Shown here one piece after another: positions 1 through 8,416 of a stretch of 64,000 nucleotides of DNA; position 1 is the stretch's first letter, and every line of letters starts with the position of its first letter. Below the pieces are notes generated by a model. The model was not told where the DNA came from, did not search any database, and saw only the letters and a list, made by a program, of their open reading frames with translations. The DNA comes from Streptomyces sp. SCL15-4 (lineage in GTDB: Bacteria > Actinomycetota > Actinomycetes > Streptomycetales > Streptomycetaceae). Location: assembly GCF_033366695.1 (NCBI RefSeq), contig NZ_JAOBTQ010000001.1, forward strand, positions 7,626,001 through 7,690,000, in the 5' to 3' direction. Position numbers and translations under genes: made by a program.

Positions 1-1188
1 GGCGGTGCCCCGCTGGAGGACTTCCTCGCCGACCCCACCACCTGCACCCTGGACATGGCGACCGCCGTCGCCCGCTGCGCGAAGGCCCTGGGCCTCCGGC
101 ACGCCGTCGTCTACCTCGCCGACCTCCAGCAGCGGCACCTCGTGCCGCTCACCGACGTCACCGCGGCCCTGCCCATCGACACGTCGCTCGCCGGCTGGTG
201 CTACCGCACCCAGTCGCTGCGCGTCGAGGAGTCCGAGCGGGACGGCATGACGGCCTGGTTCCCTCTCCTCGACGGCGCCGAACGGCTCGGCGTCCTCGCC
301 GTCCACACCGGGACGCTCACCGCGGCGACCCTGCGCCAGGGCCGGGCGATGGCCGCCCTGCTCGCGATGATGACCTCCTCGAAACGGGCGTACAAGGAGA
401 CCTTCGTACGGCGGACCCGCACCCGGGAGATGCACCTGCCCGCCGAGATGCTGCGCGCCTTCCTGCCGCCGCGTACCATCGGCAACCCCCACGTCGTCTC
501 CACGGCCGTCCTCGAACCCGCCTACGACCTCGGCGGCGACGCCTTCGACCACGCCCTGACCACCGACAGCCTGCACGCCGTCGTCCTGGACGCCATGGGG
601 CACAACCTGCTCTCCGGGCTGACCAGCGCGGTCGCCCTGGCCGCCTGCCGCAACGCCCGGCGCAACGACGCCGACCTGCGCGACCTGGTGGACAGCGTGG
701 ACGAGGCGCTCACCCAGTGGCTGCCGGACCAGTTCTGCACCGGCATCCTCGCCCGGCTCGACTTCCGCACCGGCAGGCTGGAGTGGTTCAACTGCGGCCA
801 TCCCGCGCCGCTGCTGATCCGCGGCCAGCGGCTGATCGCCGACGCGCTGTCCCGCGAGGCCGACCCGCCCATGGGCCTGCGGTCCCTGTTGTCCGAGCGG
901 ATCCGCCGGGCGCACACCGCCCAGCTCCAGCCCGGGGACCGGGTGCTGCTCTACACCGACGGCGTCACCGAGGCGCGCACGGCCGACGGCCGGCTCCTCG
1001 GCCTGGAGAGGTTCGCGGACTACGTCATCCGGGCCAGCGCCACCGGCGAGATCGCGCCCGAGACGCTCAGGCGCCTGATCCACTCGCTGCTGGACTCCCA
1101 GGACAGCCGGCTCCGGGACGACGCCACGATCGTGATGATGGAGTGGGAGCCGGGCTCGCCGCCGCCGGGCTCCGACCTCGCCGGTTAG
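1..1188 (+). CDS. GAF/PP2C-type (SpoIIE-like) protein phosphatase, 5' partial
   Basis: The reading frame is open from base 1, so the start lies upstream of the window and only the C-terminal part is present. An N-terminal stretch looks like a GAF sensor domain. It is followed by a SpoIIE/PP2C phosphatase domain with the metal-binding motifs DLGGDAFD and VLDAMGH, the GHPAPLL motif and a late LYTDGVTE motif, and it ends with DDATIVMM. Such proteins dephosphorylate anti-sigma-factor antagonists or related Ser/Thr phosphoproteins in streptomycete stress and developmental switches. That role is inferred from the family. The first in-frame ATG is at 55, but the preceding codons also read as protein. 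Confidence 0.85.
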   Translation, partial: GGAPLEDFLADPTTCTLDMATAVARCAKALGLRHAVVYLADLQQRHLVPLTDVTAALPIDTSLAGWCYRTQSLRVEESERDGMTAWFPLLDGAERLGVLAVHTGTLTAATLRQGRAMAALLAMMTSSKRAYKETFVRRTRTREMHLPAEMLRAFLPPRTIGNPHVVSTAVLEPAYDLGGDAFDHALTTDSLHAVVLDAMGHNLLSGLTSAVALAACRNARRNDADLRDLVDSVDEALTQWLPDQFCTGILARLDFRTGRLEWFNCGHPAPLLIRGQRLIADALSREADPPMGLRSLLSERIRRAHTAQLQPGDRVLLYTDGVTEARTADGRLLGLERFADYVIRASATGEIAPETLRRLIHSLLDSQDSRLRDDATIVMMEWEPGSPPPGSDLAG

Positions 1189-1641
1189 GCCCGGCGCGTG
1201 CCGCACGCCGAGATCCGCCGGCCGGCTGGTCTCCCCGGTGCACCGGCTCGCCGTCCGGCCGGGCGACGCCCCTGCCCGGGCTGCCGCCCGGGGAACGGAT
1301 GACCCGGGCCGAGGCGCGCGCCGGCCTCGCCATCGTCGGCGACCGGCACTCCGGCCGGCCCGCGCACCCCTGACGGCCGCCGGGCGCGTGCCGCCGCCCG
1401 CACCCGGCCCGGTGCGACGTCCTGCTCGCCGGGGCGGCATCGACGCCCTCACCGGCGCGACGGTCGTCCCGGACCGCGGCCCCGGCCCGGTGGAACCGGA
1501 GGTCCGCCGCGCCGCCCGGCCGCGAGCCCGGACGGACACCACACTCGGCCCCCGGCGCCCGGCGCGGCGGCGGGGGAGGGGAGTGCGCTGCCGGCCCCGC
1601 CCGGTTCGAGGTCGCACCTCGCGCACGGCGCCAGACAGGCC
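1189..1641. other. Intergenic stretch, no gene recognised
   Basis: About 450 bases between the phosphatase stop and the convergent FUSC gene. Open frames exist on both strands, but their translations are Arg/Pro/Ala-rich shadows of GC-rich DNA with no recognisable domain. I see no RNA gene here. Confidence 0.5.
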
Positions 1642-2784
1642 CTAGGCGCCCGAAGGGAGCAGCTGGTCGGTCAGCCGGTGGGCCTGGGCGAGCAGGGCGC
1701 CGTAGGTGGCGACCTCGTCGGGGTCGTCGGTCGTGGCGCGGGCCAGGTCCCGGCGCAGCACGGTGAGCGTGCCGCGCAGGTCGGCCACGGCCTCGCGCAG
1801 CTCGTCCTCCCGGGCGTCGCCGAACCGGCTGTGGCCGTAGAGTCGTAGCGCGCGGGCGGTCCGGCACAGGAACTGCGCGTACCGCCGGGCGAGCGCGGGG
1901 TGCGGCCGGGGCGCCGGACGGTCCTCGGCGGCGGTCTCCAGCACCGTGCGGGTCACCTCCGCGGTGTACACGGCCGCGTAGTCCAGGGCCGCCAGCGCGT
2001 CCTCGCACCCCTCGCCCGGCGGTACGGCGCCGGTGCGGCGGCGCGGGTTCGCGCGCAGGCTCTCCCGGCTCCACTCCACCGCCGAGCGGGCCTGCTCCAC
2101 CAGCCGCGGCAGCCTGAGGGCCCGGTCGTGCCACTCGCCGGCCTCCGCCGCGTCCCAGCGGCCCGTGGTCAGCCCGTCCGCGACGTCCCGCAGGATGCCG
2201 TCCGTCTCCGCCACCGCGTCCCGGAGCGCCGCCTCGGTGTCGCGCAGATACAGCGGCGGCCGGACGAGCGCGTTGACCGCGATGCCGACCACCGCTCCGA
2301 ACAGGGCCTCGGCGAGCCGGGCCGCGGAGGTGCCGACGGCGACCGGCCCGCCCGTCAGGACGAACAGGGCGCCGGTGGCCGCGTAGACGCCCTGGCTGCC
2401 CAGCCGCGGCCAGCGGCCCAGCAGCATCGCCAGGGGCAGTACCACCGCCATCGCGGCCACCGGGCTGGGCAGCAGCAGCCCGACCGCCGTGGCCGCGATC
2501 GTGCCGGTCGCGATGGCCGCGAGCTGTTGCAGACCGTGCGCGATCGACCGGTACACGGTCGATTCCACCAGCACCACCGCGACCCACGGCGCGACGAACG
2601 CCACCGGCGCCTTCAGCCACCAGCCCGCCACCGCCCAGGCCACCCACGCGGCCAGCGCCGCCTTCACCGCCTGGACCGCCAGGTCCCGTTCCCGGCCGGG
2701 TCCCGCCCAGGCCCGCCGCGCCGCGCCCGCAGCGGCCGACACGTCGCGCCGCAGGGCCTGCCAGGTCACTCGTATTCCACGCAC
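1642..2784 (-). CDS. FUSC-family integral membrane protein (aromatic acid exporter-like)
   Basis: 380 residues starting with GTG at 2784. The N-terminal half has about five to six hydrophobic segments (AWVAWAVAGWWLKAPVAFVA, then AIATGTIAATAVGLLLPSP and GALFVLTGG). The C-terminal half is soluble, helical and charged. This is the layout of the FUSC / aromatic-acid-exporter (AaeB/YccS-like) family. The substrate is unknown. It lies on the same strand as, and downstream of, the AI-2E gene with about 120 bases between them, so the two could be co-transcribed. Confidence 0.75.
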   Translation of the reverse strand: MRGIRVTWQALRRDVSAAAGAARRAWAGPGRERDLAVQAVKAALAAWVAWAVAGWWLKAPVAFVAPWVAVVLVESTVYRSIAHGLQQLAAIATGTIAATAVGLLLPSPVAAMAVVLPLAMLLGRWPRLGSQGVYAATGALFVLTGGPVAVGTSAARLAEALFGAVVGIAVNALVRPPLYLRDTEAALRDAVAETDGILRDVADGLTTGRWDAAEAGEWHDRALRLPRLVEQARSAVEWSRESLRANPRRRTGAVPPGEGCEDALAALDYAAVYTAEVTRTVLETAAEDRPAPRPHPALARRYAQFLCRTARALRLYGHSRFGDAREDELREAVADLRGTLTVLRRDLARATTDDPDEVATYGALLAQAHRLTDQLLPSGA

Positions 2785-2904
2785 GCGGGCCCGGGTGCCA
2801 CCTTCGGGGCGACTTCATGCGCCGGTGCGCACGGACGGCGGCGCCGCGTTTCTCACACCCCTCGCGGCGTGGGATCGGCCACCCGGGGCAGGCCGGGCCA
2901 CGGC

Positions 2905-4083
2905 TTACGGCGGCACCGCCCGCAGCGCGTTCAGCACCGCCCACACCACCGACACCAGCGGCACCGCCACCACCGCGCCGATCACTCCGGCCACGATGCT
3001 GCCCGCGATGACCGAGACGGCCACGACCAGCGGATGCAGCCGCACCGCCCAGCTCATCACCAGCGGGTGCAGCACATGCCCCTCCAGCTGGCCGATCACC
3101 ACGATCAGCACCAGCACCGCGGCCGCCGTCAGCGGCCCCCGCCCGGCCAGCGCGACCACCGTGGCCACTCCGAGCGCCACCGGTGAGCCCACCAGCGGCA
3201 CGAACGCGGCGAAGAACTCCAGCAGCGTCAGCGGCAGTGCCAGCGGTACGCGCAGCACCAGCAGCGCCACGCCCACCAGTACGGCGTTGGTGCCGGCCAC
3301 GATGATGATGCCGCGGGTGTACCCGGCGAAGCTCCGCCAGGCCGCCCGGCCCGCCCGGTCCCACCCCGGACGGGCACCGCTCGGCAGCAGCCGGTCCCGC
3401 GCCCAGGCCCACAGGCGCTCCCCGGAGTGCAGGAAGAAGACCGACGCGAACAGCGCCAGCGCGGCCCCGGTGATCAGCTCCACCACCCGGCCCAGCTCGC
3501 CCACCGCGCTGCTGAGCAGAGCCGACCGGTGCGTGGCCACATAGCCGGTCACCTGCTGCTGGAGCTTGGACAGCGCGCCGGGACCGAGCCGGAACGGCGG
3601 CCGCCCCAGCCACTCCTCGATGCGGTTCACCCCGCCGCGGAACTCGTCCGCCAGCCGGCCCGACTCCTCCGCCACCGCGCTGCCCACCAGCGCCAGCAGA
3701 CCCAGCAGCAGCACCAGACTGCCCACCAGCGCCACGGCCACGCACAGCGGCCGGGGCAGGAACCGGGCGAGCAGGTCGGTCGGCGGGCGCAGCAGTGAGG
3801 TCACGACCAGCGCGACGAAGAGCGCGACGGCGATCAGCTGGAAGCTGCCGAGGACGCTGAACACGCCGTAGACGGCGATCCCGACGAGGATCAGCCGCCA
3901 CGCGTAGGAGGCGGCCACCCGCAGCCAGGGCACCGTCCGCTCCGCCGCCCGCACCGGCGCGGCCCGGGGCCGCGGGCGGGGCGGGCGCGGCATCCGTACC
4001 GAGTACGCCGCCCGGCTGCCCGGCACCGCGCGCCGGCTCCGCCCGGGCCGCCCGCCCGCGGGCCGGCGCACCTCGCCCACCAC
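2905..4083 (-). CDS. AI-2E family transporter-like membrane protein
   Basis: About 392 residues with seven to eight hydrophobic segments. The long central soluble part and the C-terminal signature (FFAAFVPLVGSPVALGV, then GQLEGHVLHPLVMS) are typical of the AI-2E/PerM family. Family members include autoinducer-2 exporters and Na+/H+ antiporters, so the substrate cannot be assigned. I chose GTG 4083 because a strong GGAGAGGAGG ribosome-binding site lies just upstream. The same frame is open to GTG 4137, but that start has no good binding site. Confidence 0.75.
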   Translation of the reverse strand: MVGEVRRPAGGRPGRSRRAVPGSRAAYSVRMPRPPRPRPRAAPVRAAERTVPWLRVAASYAWRLILVGIAVYGVFSVLGSFQLIAVALFVALVVTSLLRPPTDLLARFLPRPLCVAVALVGSLVLLLGLLALVGSAVAEESGRLADEFRGGVNRIEEWLGRPPFRLGPGALSKLQQQVTGYVATHRSALLSSAVGELGRVVELITGAALALFASVFFLHSGERLWAWARDRLLPSGARPGWDRAGRAAWRSFAGYTRGIIIVAGTNAVLVGVALLVLRVPLALPLTLLEFFAAFVPLVGSPVALGVATVVALAGRGPLTAAAVLVLIVVIGQLEGHVLHPLVMSWAVRLHPLVVAVSVIAGSIVAGVIGAVVAVPLVSVVWAVLNALRAVPP

Positions 4084-4186
4084 CGCTGCCGCCTCCTCTC
4101 CGCCTGACGGCAGGTCGCCTGACAGCACGGTAAGCACAGCGGACGCGGGCGGCGCGCCGGGCGCGCGTGTGGCCGTACCCCGCCCG

Positions 4187-4220
4187 GCGGTCCGCCGGCC
4201 CGGCCGGGCCGGCGGACCGC
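4187..4220. terminator. Perfect 16-bp stem palindrome, probable terminator
   Basis: GCGGTCCGCCGGCCCG pairs perfectly with its reverse complement across a 2-base centre. It sits between the stop of the leftward ANTAR gene (4242) and the start of the leftward AI-2E gene. A terminator for the ANTAR transcript is the simplest reading. There is no clear U-tract, as is common in Streptomyces. Confidence 0.6.
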
Positions 4221-4241
4221 GAGGTCACAGGCCGTTGGTGA

Positions 4242-4688
4242 TCACCGCGTCGGATCCGCCGTTCCCCGCTCCGGGTCCGAGGCCGTGCGGGCCGGACCGG
4301 GCCGGGGACCGGCGGATGCGGGCAGGCCGTCGCCGGGCGGCGCGGAACGCTCGCCGCAGCGGCGGTAGCGGACGATCGCCTTCACCAGTTCGATCCGCTC
4401 GGGTTCGGGCAGGTCTTCGCCCTGGACATGGCCGAGCACGTGCTCGGCGACCGTACGCAGCTTGACGTTCGTGCGCTGGGACACGTCCCGCAGCGCCCGC
4501 CAGGCCTCCTCCGGGGCGATCCGGCCGAGGACGACCACGACGCCGATGGCCTGGTCGATCACCGCGTGGGAGGTCACGGCGCGTCGCAGGTGCCGGTTCT
4601 CCTCCAGCAGCCGGTCGTACTCCGACGCCAGGTCGGTCACCGAGAGCAGGGTCAGCGGCTGGAGGCGGGAGAGGGCGAAGAAGGCCAT
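4242..4688 (-). CDS. ANTAR-domain RNA-binding regulator
   Basis: 148 residues. A short N-terminal helical stretch (EYDRLLEENRHLRRAV) leads into an ANTAR domain at about residues 38-90 (SHAVIDQAIGVVVVLG, then EEAWRALRDVSQ). The C-terminal tail is Pro/Ala-rich and probably disordered. ANTAR domains bind paired RNA hairpins and act as antiterminators. No receiver or GAF domain is fused here, so the input signal must come from a partner. The gene lies in a stress-related neighbourhood. Its RNA targets cannot be seen. Confidence 0.8.
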   Translation of the reverse strand: MAFFALSRLQPLTLLSVTDLASEYDRLLEENRHLRRAVTSHAVIDQAIGVVVVLGRIAPEEAWRALRDVSQRTNVKLRTVAEHVLGHVQGEDLPEPERIELVKAIVRYRRCGERSAPPGDGLPASAGPRPGPARTASDPERGTADPTR

Positions 4689-4841
4689 GGAGCACCTTTT
4701 CGGGGTGGGGGGCGTCTCGGGCTACGCCTGCCCCCAGCGGGCGCCCGCACACGAATCGAATCAGTCTCGCGGGCCGCCGTCACGTGGCCGGCCCGCATCG
4801 GTGCGCGCCCGCGGCCGGTGCCGTCCGGGCCGTCCCGCGCC

Positions 4842-4871
4842 GGTGTCAGGCGAACCGGTGTCAGGCGAACC
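4842..4871. repeat. 15-bp perfect tandem duplication at a stop codon
   Basis: GGTGTCAGGCGAACC occurs twice back to back (4842-4856 and 4857-4871). The right-hand copy contains the stop codon of the DUF2267 gene and its last codons. The left-hand copy lies just past the stop. It looks like a recent slippage duplication. Confidence 0.85.
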
Positions 4872-5295
4872 GGCCCATGTCCTGGGTCGCGCGGACCACC
4901 GGCAGCAGTTCCCTGATGTCGGCCGGCAGCGCGTGCGCCATCCGCTCGGTCAGCTCCGGCGCGAGCGCGGCGTCGAGCACCTCCAGCACCGCGGCGGCGT
5001 CCCGCAGCGCCCTGTCCTCGTCGGTGCCGGCCCGGACCGCGACCCGTCCGGTGAAGGTGGTCAGCCCGAACCGCTCGCCCGCGGTACCGGAGTCCCGTCC
5101 GGCCGAGGCGTCGGCCGCCTCCCGCATCTCCGCCGCCAGGTCCGGCGGCAGCTGGGCCGCCACGTGCCGGGCGAGCCCGGACGGCAGCCGTTCCGCCAGC
5201 GTGCGGACGACCGCGTGCGCGGCCCGCTCGGCCGTGCCCCGGTCCGGCAACTGGGCCAGCGCCTGCACCTTCCCGATCATCTCGTCGTGCCGCAT
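4861..5295 (-). CDS. DUF2267-type protein
   Basis: 144 residues, soluble, mostly helical, starting MRHDEMIGKVQALAQL. The alternating helical pattern (AERAAHAVVRTLAERLP, then DLAAEMREAAD) is typical of DUF2267 proteins. These are common in actinomycete stress clusters and have no established biochemical function. The ATG at 5295 has GAAGGGACC upstream. The same frame stays open much further but only as an antisense shadow of the MgtC-like gene. It is divergent from that gene. Confidence 0.7.
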   Translation of the reverse strand: MRHDEMIGKVQALAQLPDRGTAERAAHAVVRTLAERLPSGLARHVAAQLPPDLAAEMREAADASAGRDSGTAGERFGLTTFTGRVAVRAGTDEDRALRDAAAVLEVLDAALAPELTERMAHALPADIRELLPVVRATQDMGRFA

Positions 5296-5413
5296 GAGAC
5301 CGGTCCCTTCCGCCCGACGCGCTCGCCCGCGCCCGTCCCCGCGGGCGCGGCGCCACCCGCCGGGTACCCCGTGCCCGCCCCGGATCACCGGCCGCGCGGC
5401 CGTGGTCCCGGTT

Positions 5414-5438
5414 GCGTCGGCCCCTTGTCCCGGGGTAC
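5414..5438 (+). promoter_or_regulatory. Candidate sigma-B-type promoter for the MgtC-like gene
   Basis: GCGT, 15 bases, GGGTAC matches the Streptomyces stress sigma-B pattern GNNT-N14-16-GGGTAC/T and lies about 50 bases before the ATG at 5488. A second GGGTAC, inside the palindrome GGGTACCC, lies at 5362-5369 but lacks a fitting upstream box on the other strand. Confidence 0.35.
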
Positions 5439-5487
5439 GTGTCGGCAGCGGGACGACGGCGAAGGAGACGCGGACGAGGAGGTGCGC

Positions 5488-6222
5488 ATGACGGGTGCGG
5501 CGGCGGCACCGTTGTGGGACCTCCAGGCCGGCCAGGGGCCGCGGCAACTGGCCGAGCTGGGACTGGCGCTGCTGCTGTCGAGCCTGATCGGCTGGGAGCG
5601 CGAGGCCCAGCAGAAGAGCGCGGGACTGCGCACCCACACCCTGGTCGGCATCGCCAGCGCCCTGATGATGGAGGTCTCCCAGCACGGCTTCGCCGCGGTG
5701 CTCGGCCTGCAGAGCGTGTCCTTCGACCCCTCGCGGGTCGCGGCCCAGATCGTCTCCGGGATCGGCTTCATCGGCGGCGGGCTGATCTTCGTACGACGGG
5801 ACGCCGTACGGGGCCTGACCACGGCCGCCACCATCTGGCTGACCGCAGCGGTCGGCATGGCCTGCGGCGGCGGGCTGCCCGTGCTCGCGCTGGCGGTGAC
5901 GGCCCTGCACTTCCTGGTGGTCCGGGGCTACCCGCTGCTGGCGTCCCGCCTGGTGCCCGGCACGGTCTCCGCCGCGTTCGAGGCGCGCCTGACCTACCGG
6001 ACCGGGACGGCGCTGCTGCCCCGCCTGTTGCAGACCTGCACCCGGCGCGGCTTCCGCATCGCGCAGGTCACGGTGGAACGGCTGCCCGGCCGCGCCGACG
6101 ACGCCGCGCGGGTGCTGCTGCGGCTGGAGGGCACCGGGGACCCCTCCGGGCTGGCGTCGGAGCTGTTCTCGGACGACGGCGTGCTGGAGGTGGACCTCTC
6201 CGCCGCGACGCAGGAGGAGTGA
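5488..6222 (+). CDS. MgtC/SapB family membrane protein
   Basis: 244 residues. The N-terminal half has the MgtC/SapB transmembrane signature: LIGWEREAQQKSAGLRTHTL near residue 32, then GIGFIGGGLIF and GLTTAATIWLTAAVGMACGG. The C-terminal roughly 90 residues form a soluble ACT-like domain ending in acidic residues. In pathogens MgtC modulates F-type ATP synthase and Mg2+ adaptation. In soil actinomycetes the role is unclear. The start ATG 5488 has GAGGAGG upstream. The gene is divergent from DUF2267 and may be stress-controlled. Confidence 0.85.
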   Translation: MTGAAAAPLWDLQAGQGPRQLAELGLALLLSSLIGWEREAQQKSAGLRTHTLVGIASALMMEVSQHGFAAVLGLQSVSFDPSRVAAQIVSGIGFIGGGLIFVRRDAVRGLTTAATIWLTAAVGMACGGGLPVLALAVTALHFLVVRGYPLLASRLVPGTVSAAFEARLTYRTGTALLPRLLQTCTRRGFRIAQVTVERLPGRADDAARVLLRLEGTGDPSGLASELFSDDGVLEVDLSAATQEE

Positions 6223-6280
6223 CCGGAGGCCCAAGGGGGTCACACGGGCGGGCGCCGGGCGCGCCGGGGCGGTGTGCCGC

Positions 6281-6772
6281 TCAGTCCTCGGCGATGCGCT
6301 GGGTCGCCGTCCAGGCGTACTGGAGCCAGTCCGCCACGGTCAGCGCGGCGAAGCCGGCGCCGACCAGCCGGGTGAGCCGGGGAGAGGCGGCGTAGGTGCA
6401 CACCAGGGCGCCGGTGGCCCAGGCCGCGGTGCAGAACGGGCAGGAGACCAGGTCGCCGACGGCCCGGCGGAGCCCGGTGCCCGTCGCCTCGTCCATGACC
6501 TCGCTGGCCTCGCCCTCTTCCGCGCGCCGGGTGAACGGCGCCCGGAGAAAGCTGGTGATCTTGTCCTTGGTCACCAGCCGCGACGCCTTGTACGCCGCCG
6601 TGCCCATCAGCAGCACGTCCCAGGGCGGCACGTTCTCCGGCAGCCGCACACCCCGGCGCCGGGCCACCAGCGCGAAGGTGCCGGTGCCCGCCACGAAGAC
6701 GGAGGCGAGGGCGGCGTACCCGCCCAGCGGCGTGTCCTCCCGGTCGTCGTAGCGTGCGGCGTCCGTCGTCAT
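6281..6772 (-). CDS. DUF1360-type membrane protein
   Basis: 163 residues. The motif TAAYKASRLVTKDKITSFLR followed by ELxxC-type residues (VGDLVSCPFCTAAWATGAL) is the DUF1360 signature, usually found in small membrane proteins of sporulating bacteria. There are two or three hydrophobic segments. The function is unknown. The gene converges with the MgtC-like gene. Confidence 0.75.
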   Translation of the reverse strand: MTTDAARYDDREDTPLGGYAALASVFVAGTGTFALVARRRGVRLPENVPPWDVLLMGTAAYKASRLVTKDKITSFLRAPFTRRAEEGEASEVMDEATGTGLRRAVGDLVSCPFCTAAWATGALVCTYAASPRLTRLVGAGFAALTVADWLQYAWTATQRIAED

Positions 6773-6882
6773 GAGACCTCCCAGATCCCGCCGGTGTCCT
6801 GCGGCCCGTGCCCGAGCGACGGACGAGTGCCCGCCGGGCCGGTGACGACACGCGGCCTTGTGGCCGGGGCCGCACGGGTCTA

Positions 6883-6902
6883 TATTCATCGTGTGATGAA
6901 TA
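6883..6902. promoter_or_regulatory. 20-bp perfect palindromic operator candidate
   Basis: TATTCATC-GTGT-GATGAATA is a perfect 8-4-8 inverted repeat ending 27 bases before the FAD monooxygenase ATG. Its AT content stands out from the surroundings. It resembles TetR- or MarR-type operators, but no such regulator gene is adjacent. The right arm also contains ATG followed by four codons and a stop. Confidence 0.5.
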
Positions 6903-6929
6903 ACTGCTCCTGAGAAGGGCAGGACGGCC

Positions 6930-8201
6930 ATGGACGACAAGACCACCTGCTGCGTCATCGGCGGCGGCCCCGCGGGCATGGTGCTCGGGCTGCTGCTGGC
7001 CCGCGCCGGCGTCGCGGTGACGGTGCTGGAGAAACACGCCGACTTCCTGCGCGACTTCCGCGGCGACACGGTCCACCCGTCGACCCTCGCGCTGCTGGAC
7101 GACCTGGGCCTGGGCGAGCGGTTCGCCCGGCTGCCGCAGCGCCGGCTGCGCACCGTCCAGCTGCCGGCGGGAGCCGGCCGCCCACCGGTCACGGTCGCCG
7201 ACCTCTCGCTCCTGCGCGGTCCCTACGACTACGTCGCGATGGTGCCCCAGTGGGACCTGCTGGACCTGCTCGCCGAGGAGGCCCGGCGCGAACCGGCCTT
7301 CGAGCTGCGGACGAACACCGAGGCGACCGGCTTCCTCGTCGAGTCCGGACGGGTCACCGGGGTGCGCTACCGCACCGCCGACGGCCGCACCGGCGAACTG
7401 CGCGCCACCCTCACCGTCGCCTGCGACGGCCGAGGATCACTGGCCCGCTCCCGGCCCGAACTGCGGCTGCGCCGCTTCGCCTGCCCGATGGACGCCTGGT
7501 GGTTCCGGCTGCCGCGGCGGGAAGGCGACCCGTCCGGGCTCGTCGGCGGCGCCGGCGACGGCTTCCTGACCGCGATGATCGACCGCGGCGACTACTGGCA
7601 GTGCGCGGCACTCATCCCCAAGGGCACCGACGCCGAGCGCCGCGCCGCCGGCCTGGACCGCTTCCGGGCCGACTACGCCGCCACCGCGCCCTGGCTCGCC
7701 GGCCGCACCCGGGCCCTCGGCTCCTGGGACGACGTCAAGCTGCTCGACGTGCACCTGGACCGTCTGCGCCGCTGGCACCGCCCCGGCCTGCTGTGCATCG
7801 GCGACGCGGCGCACGCCATGTCCCCGGTCTTCGGCATAGGCATCAACCTCGCCGTGCAGGACGCCGTCGCCGCCGCCCGCCACCTGGCCGGGCCGCTGCG
7901 GCGGGGCAGGGTGCGGCTGCGCGACGTACGCGCCGTGCAGCGCCGCCGCCGGCCCACCACGCTCGCCACGCAGGCGCTGCAACGGGCCGCCCACGCCCGC
8001 GTCATCGCACCGGTCCTGCGCGGCCGTCCGCCGCTCGGCGGCCCGGAACGCGCCCGCCGCGCCGCGGCCCTGGTCACCGCCGCGCCCTGGCTGCGCCGCC
8101 TGCCCGCCTACTTCATCGCCTACGGCGCGCTGCGCGAACGCCCCCCGGCCGAGGCCGTCCGCCACCACCCGCCGGCCGCACCGGACGCCGGCCTCTCCTG
8201 A
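6930..8201 (+). CDS. FAD-dependent aromatic monooxygenase
   Basis: 423 residues. An N-terminal Rossmann motif VIGGGPAG (residues 9-16) binds FAD, and a second FAD motif, IGDAAHAMSPVFGIGINLAVQDA, starts at about residue 290. Both are diagnostic of the p-hydroxybenzoate-hydroxylase-like flavoprotein monooxygenases. The motif RGDTVHPSTL is also typical. The enzyme should hydroxylate an aromatic or polyketide-like substrate using NAD(P)H and O2. The substrate cannot be read from the sequence. It stands alone behind a palindromic operator, which suggests single-gene inducible control. Confidence 0.85.
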   Translation: MDDKTTCCVIGGGPAGMVLGLLLARAGVAVTVLEKHADFLRDFRGDTVHPSTLALLDDLGLGERFARLPQRRLRTVQLPAGAGRPPVTVADLSLLRGPYDYVAMVPQWDLLDLLAEEARREPAFELRTNTEATGFLVESGRVTGVRYRTADGRTGELRATLTVACDGRGSLARSRPELRLRRFACPMDAWWFRLPRREGDPSGLVGGAGDGFLTAMIDRGDYWQCAALIPKGTDAERRAAGLDRFRADYAATAPWLAGRTRALGSWDDVKLLDVHLDRLRRWHRPGLLCIGDAAHAMSPVFGIGINLAVQDAVAAARHLAGPLRRGRVRLRDVRAVQRRRRPTTLATQALQRAAHARVIAPVLRGRPPLGGPERARRAAALVTAAPWLRRLPAYFIAYGALRERPPAEAVRHHPPAAPDAGLS

Positions 8202-8416
8202 CGCCCCGGAACCCCGTATCTCTCCTATCACGCGCACCTTTTGACGAACCATCAGCACCAGCCATCCCACTCTCCCTCGCCCGCCGCCCGGCCCGGAACA
8301 TCTCCGTCTTTCTTTCGCGTGAGCACCGTTGTCCGAACAGAAGACTCCGTGTTCCACTAATCTCCTTCCGCCACAACGATCACCGCTCCCGGGCGGATGA
8401 GCATCCAGAGGGATCC
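8202..8416. promoter_or_regulatory. AT-richer upstream region of the ATPase/receptor operon
   Basis: About 215 bases with clearly lower GC than either flank, including TTGACG at 8241-8246 and TTGTCC at 8329-8334. No matching -10 box at good spacing is convincing. It most likely carries the promoter of the two-gene unit that follows. No gene is seen. Confidence 0.4.

Noticed and set aside
1067..4228. 1,053-codon open frame on the minus strand
   Set aside because: Its translation is Arg/Gly/Ala-rich without domains and covers the FUSC and AI-2E genes in another frame; an artefact of high GC.
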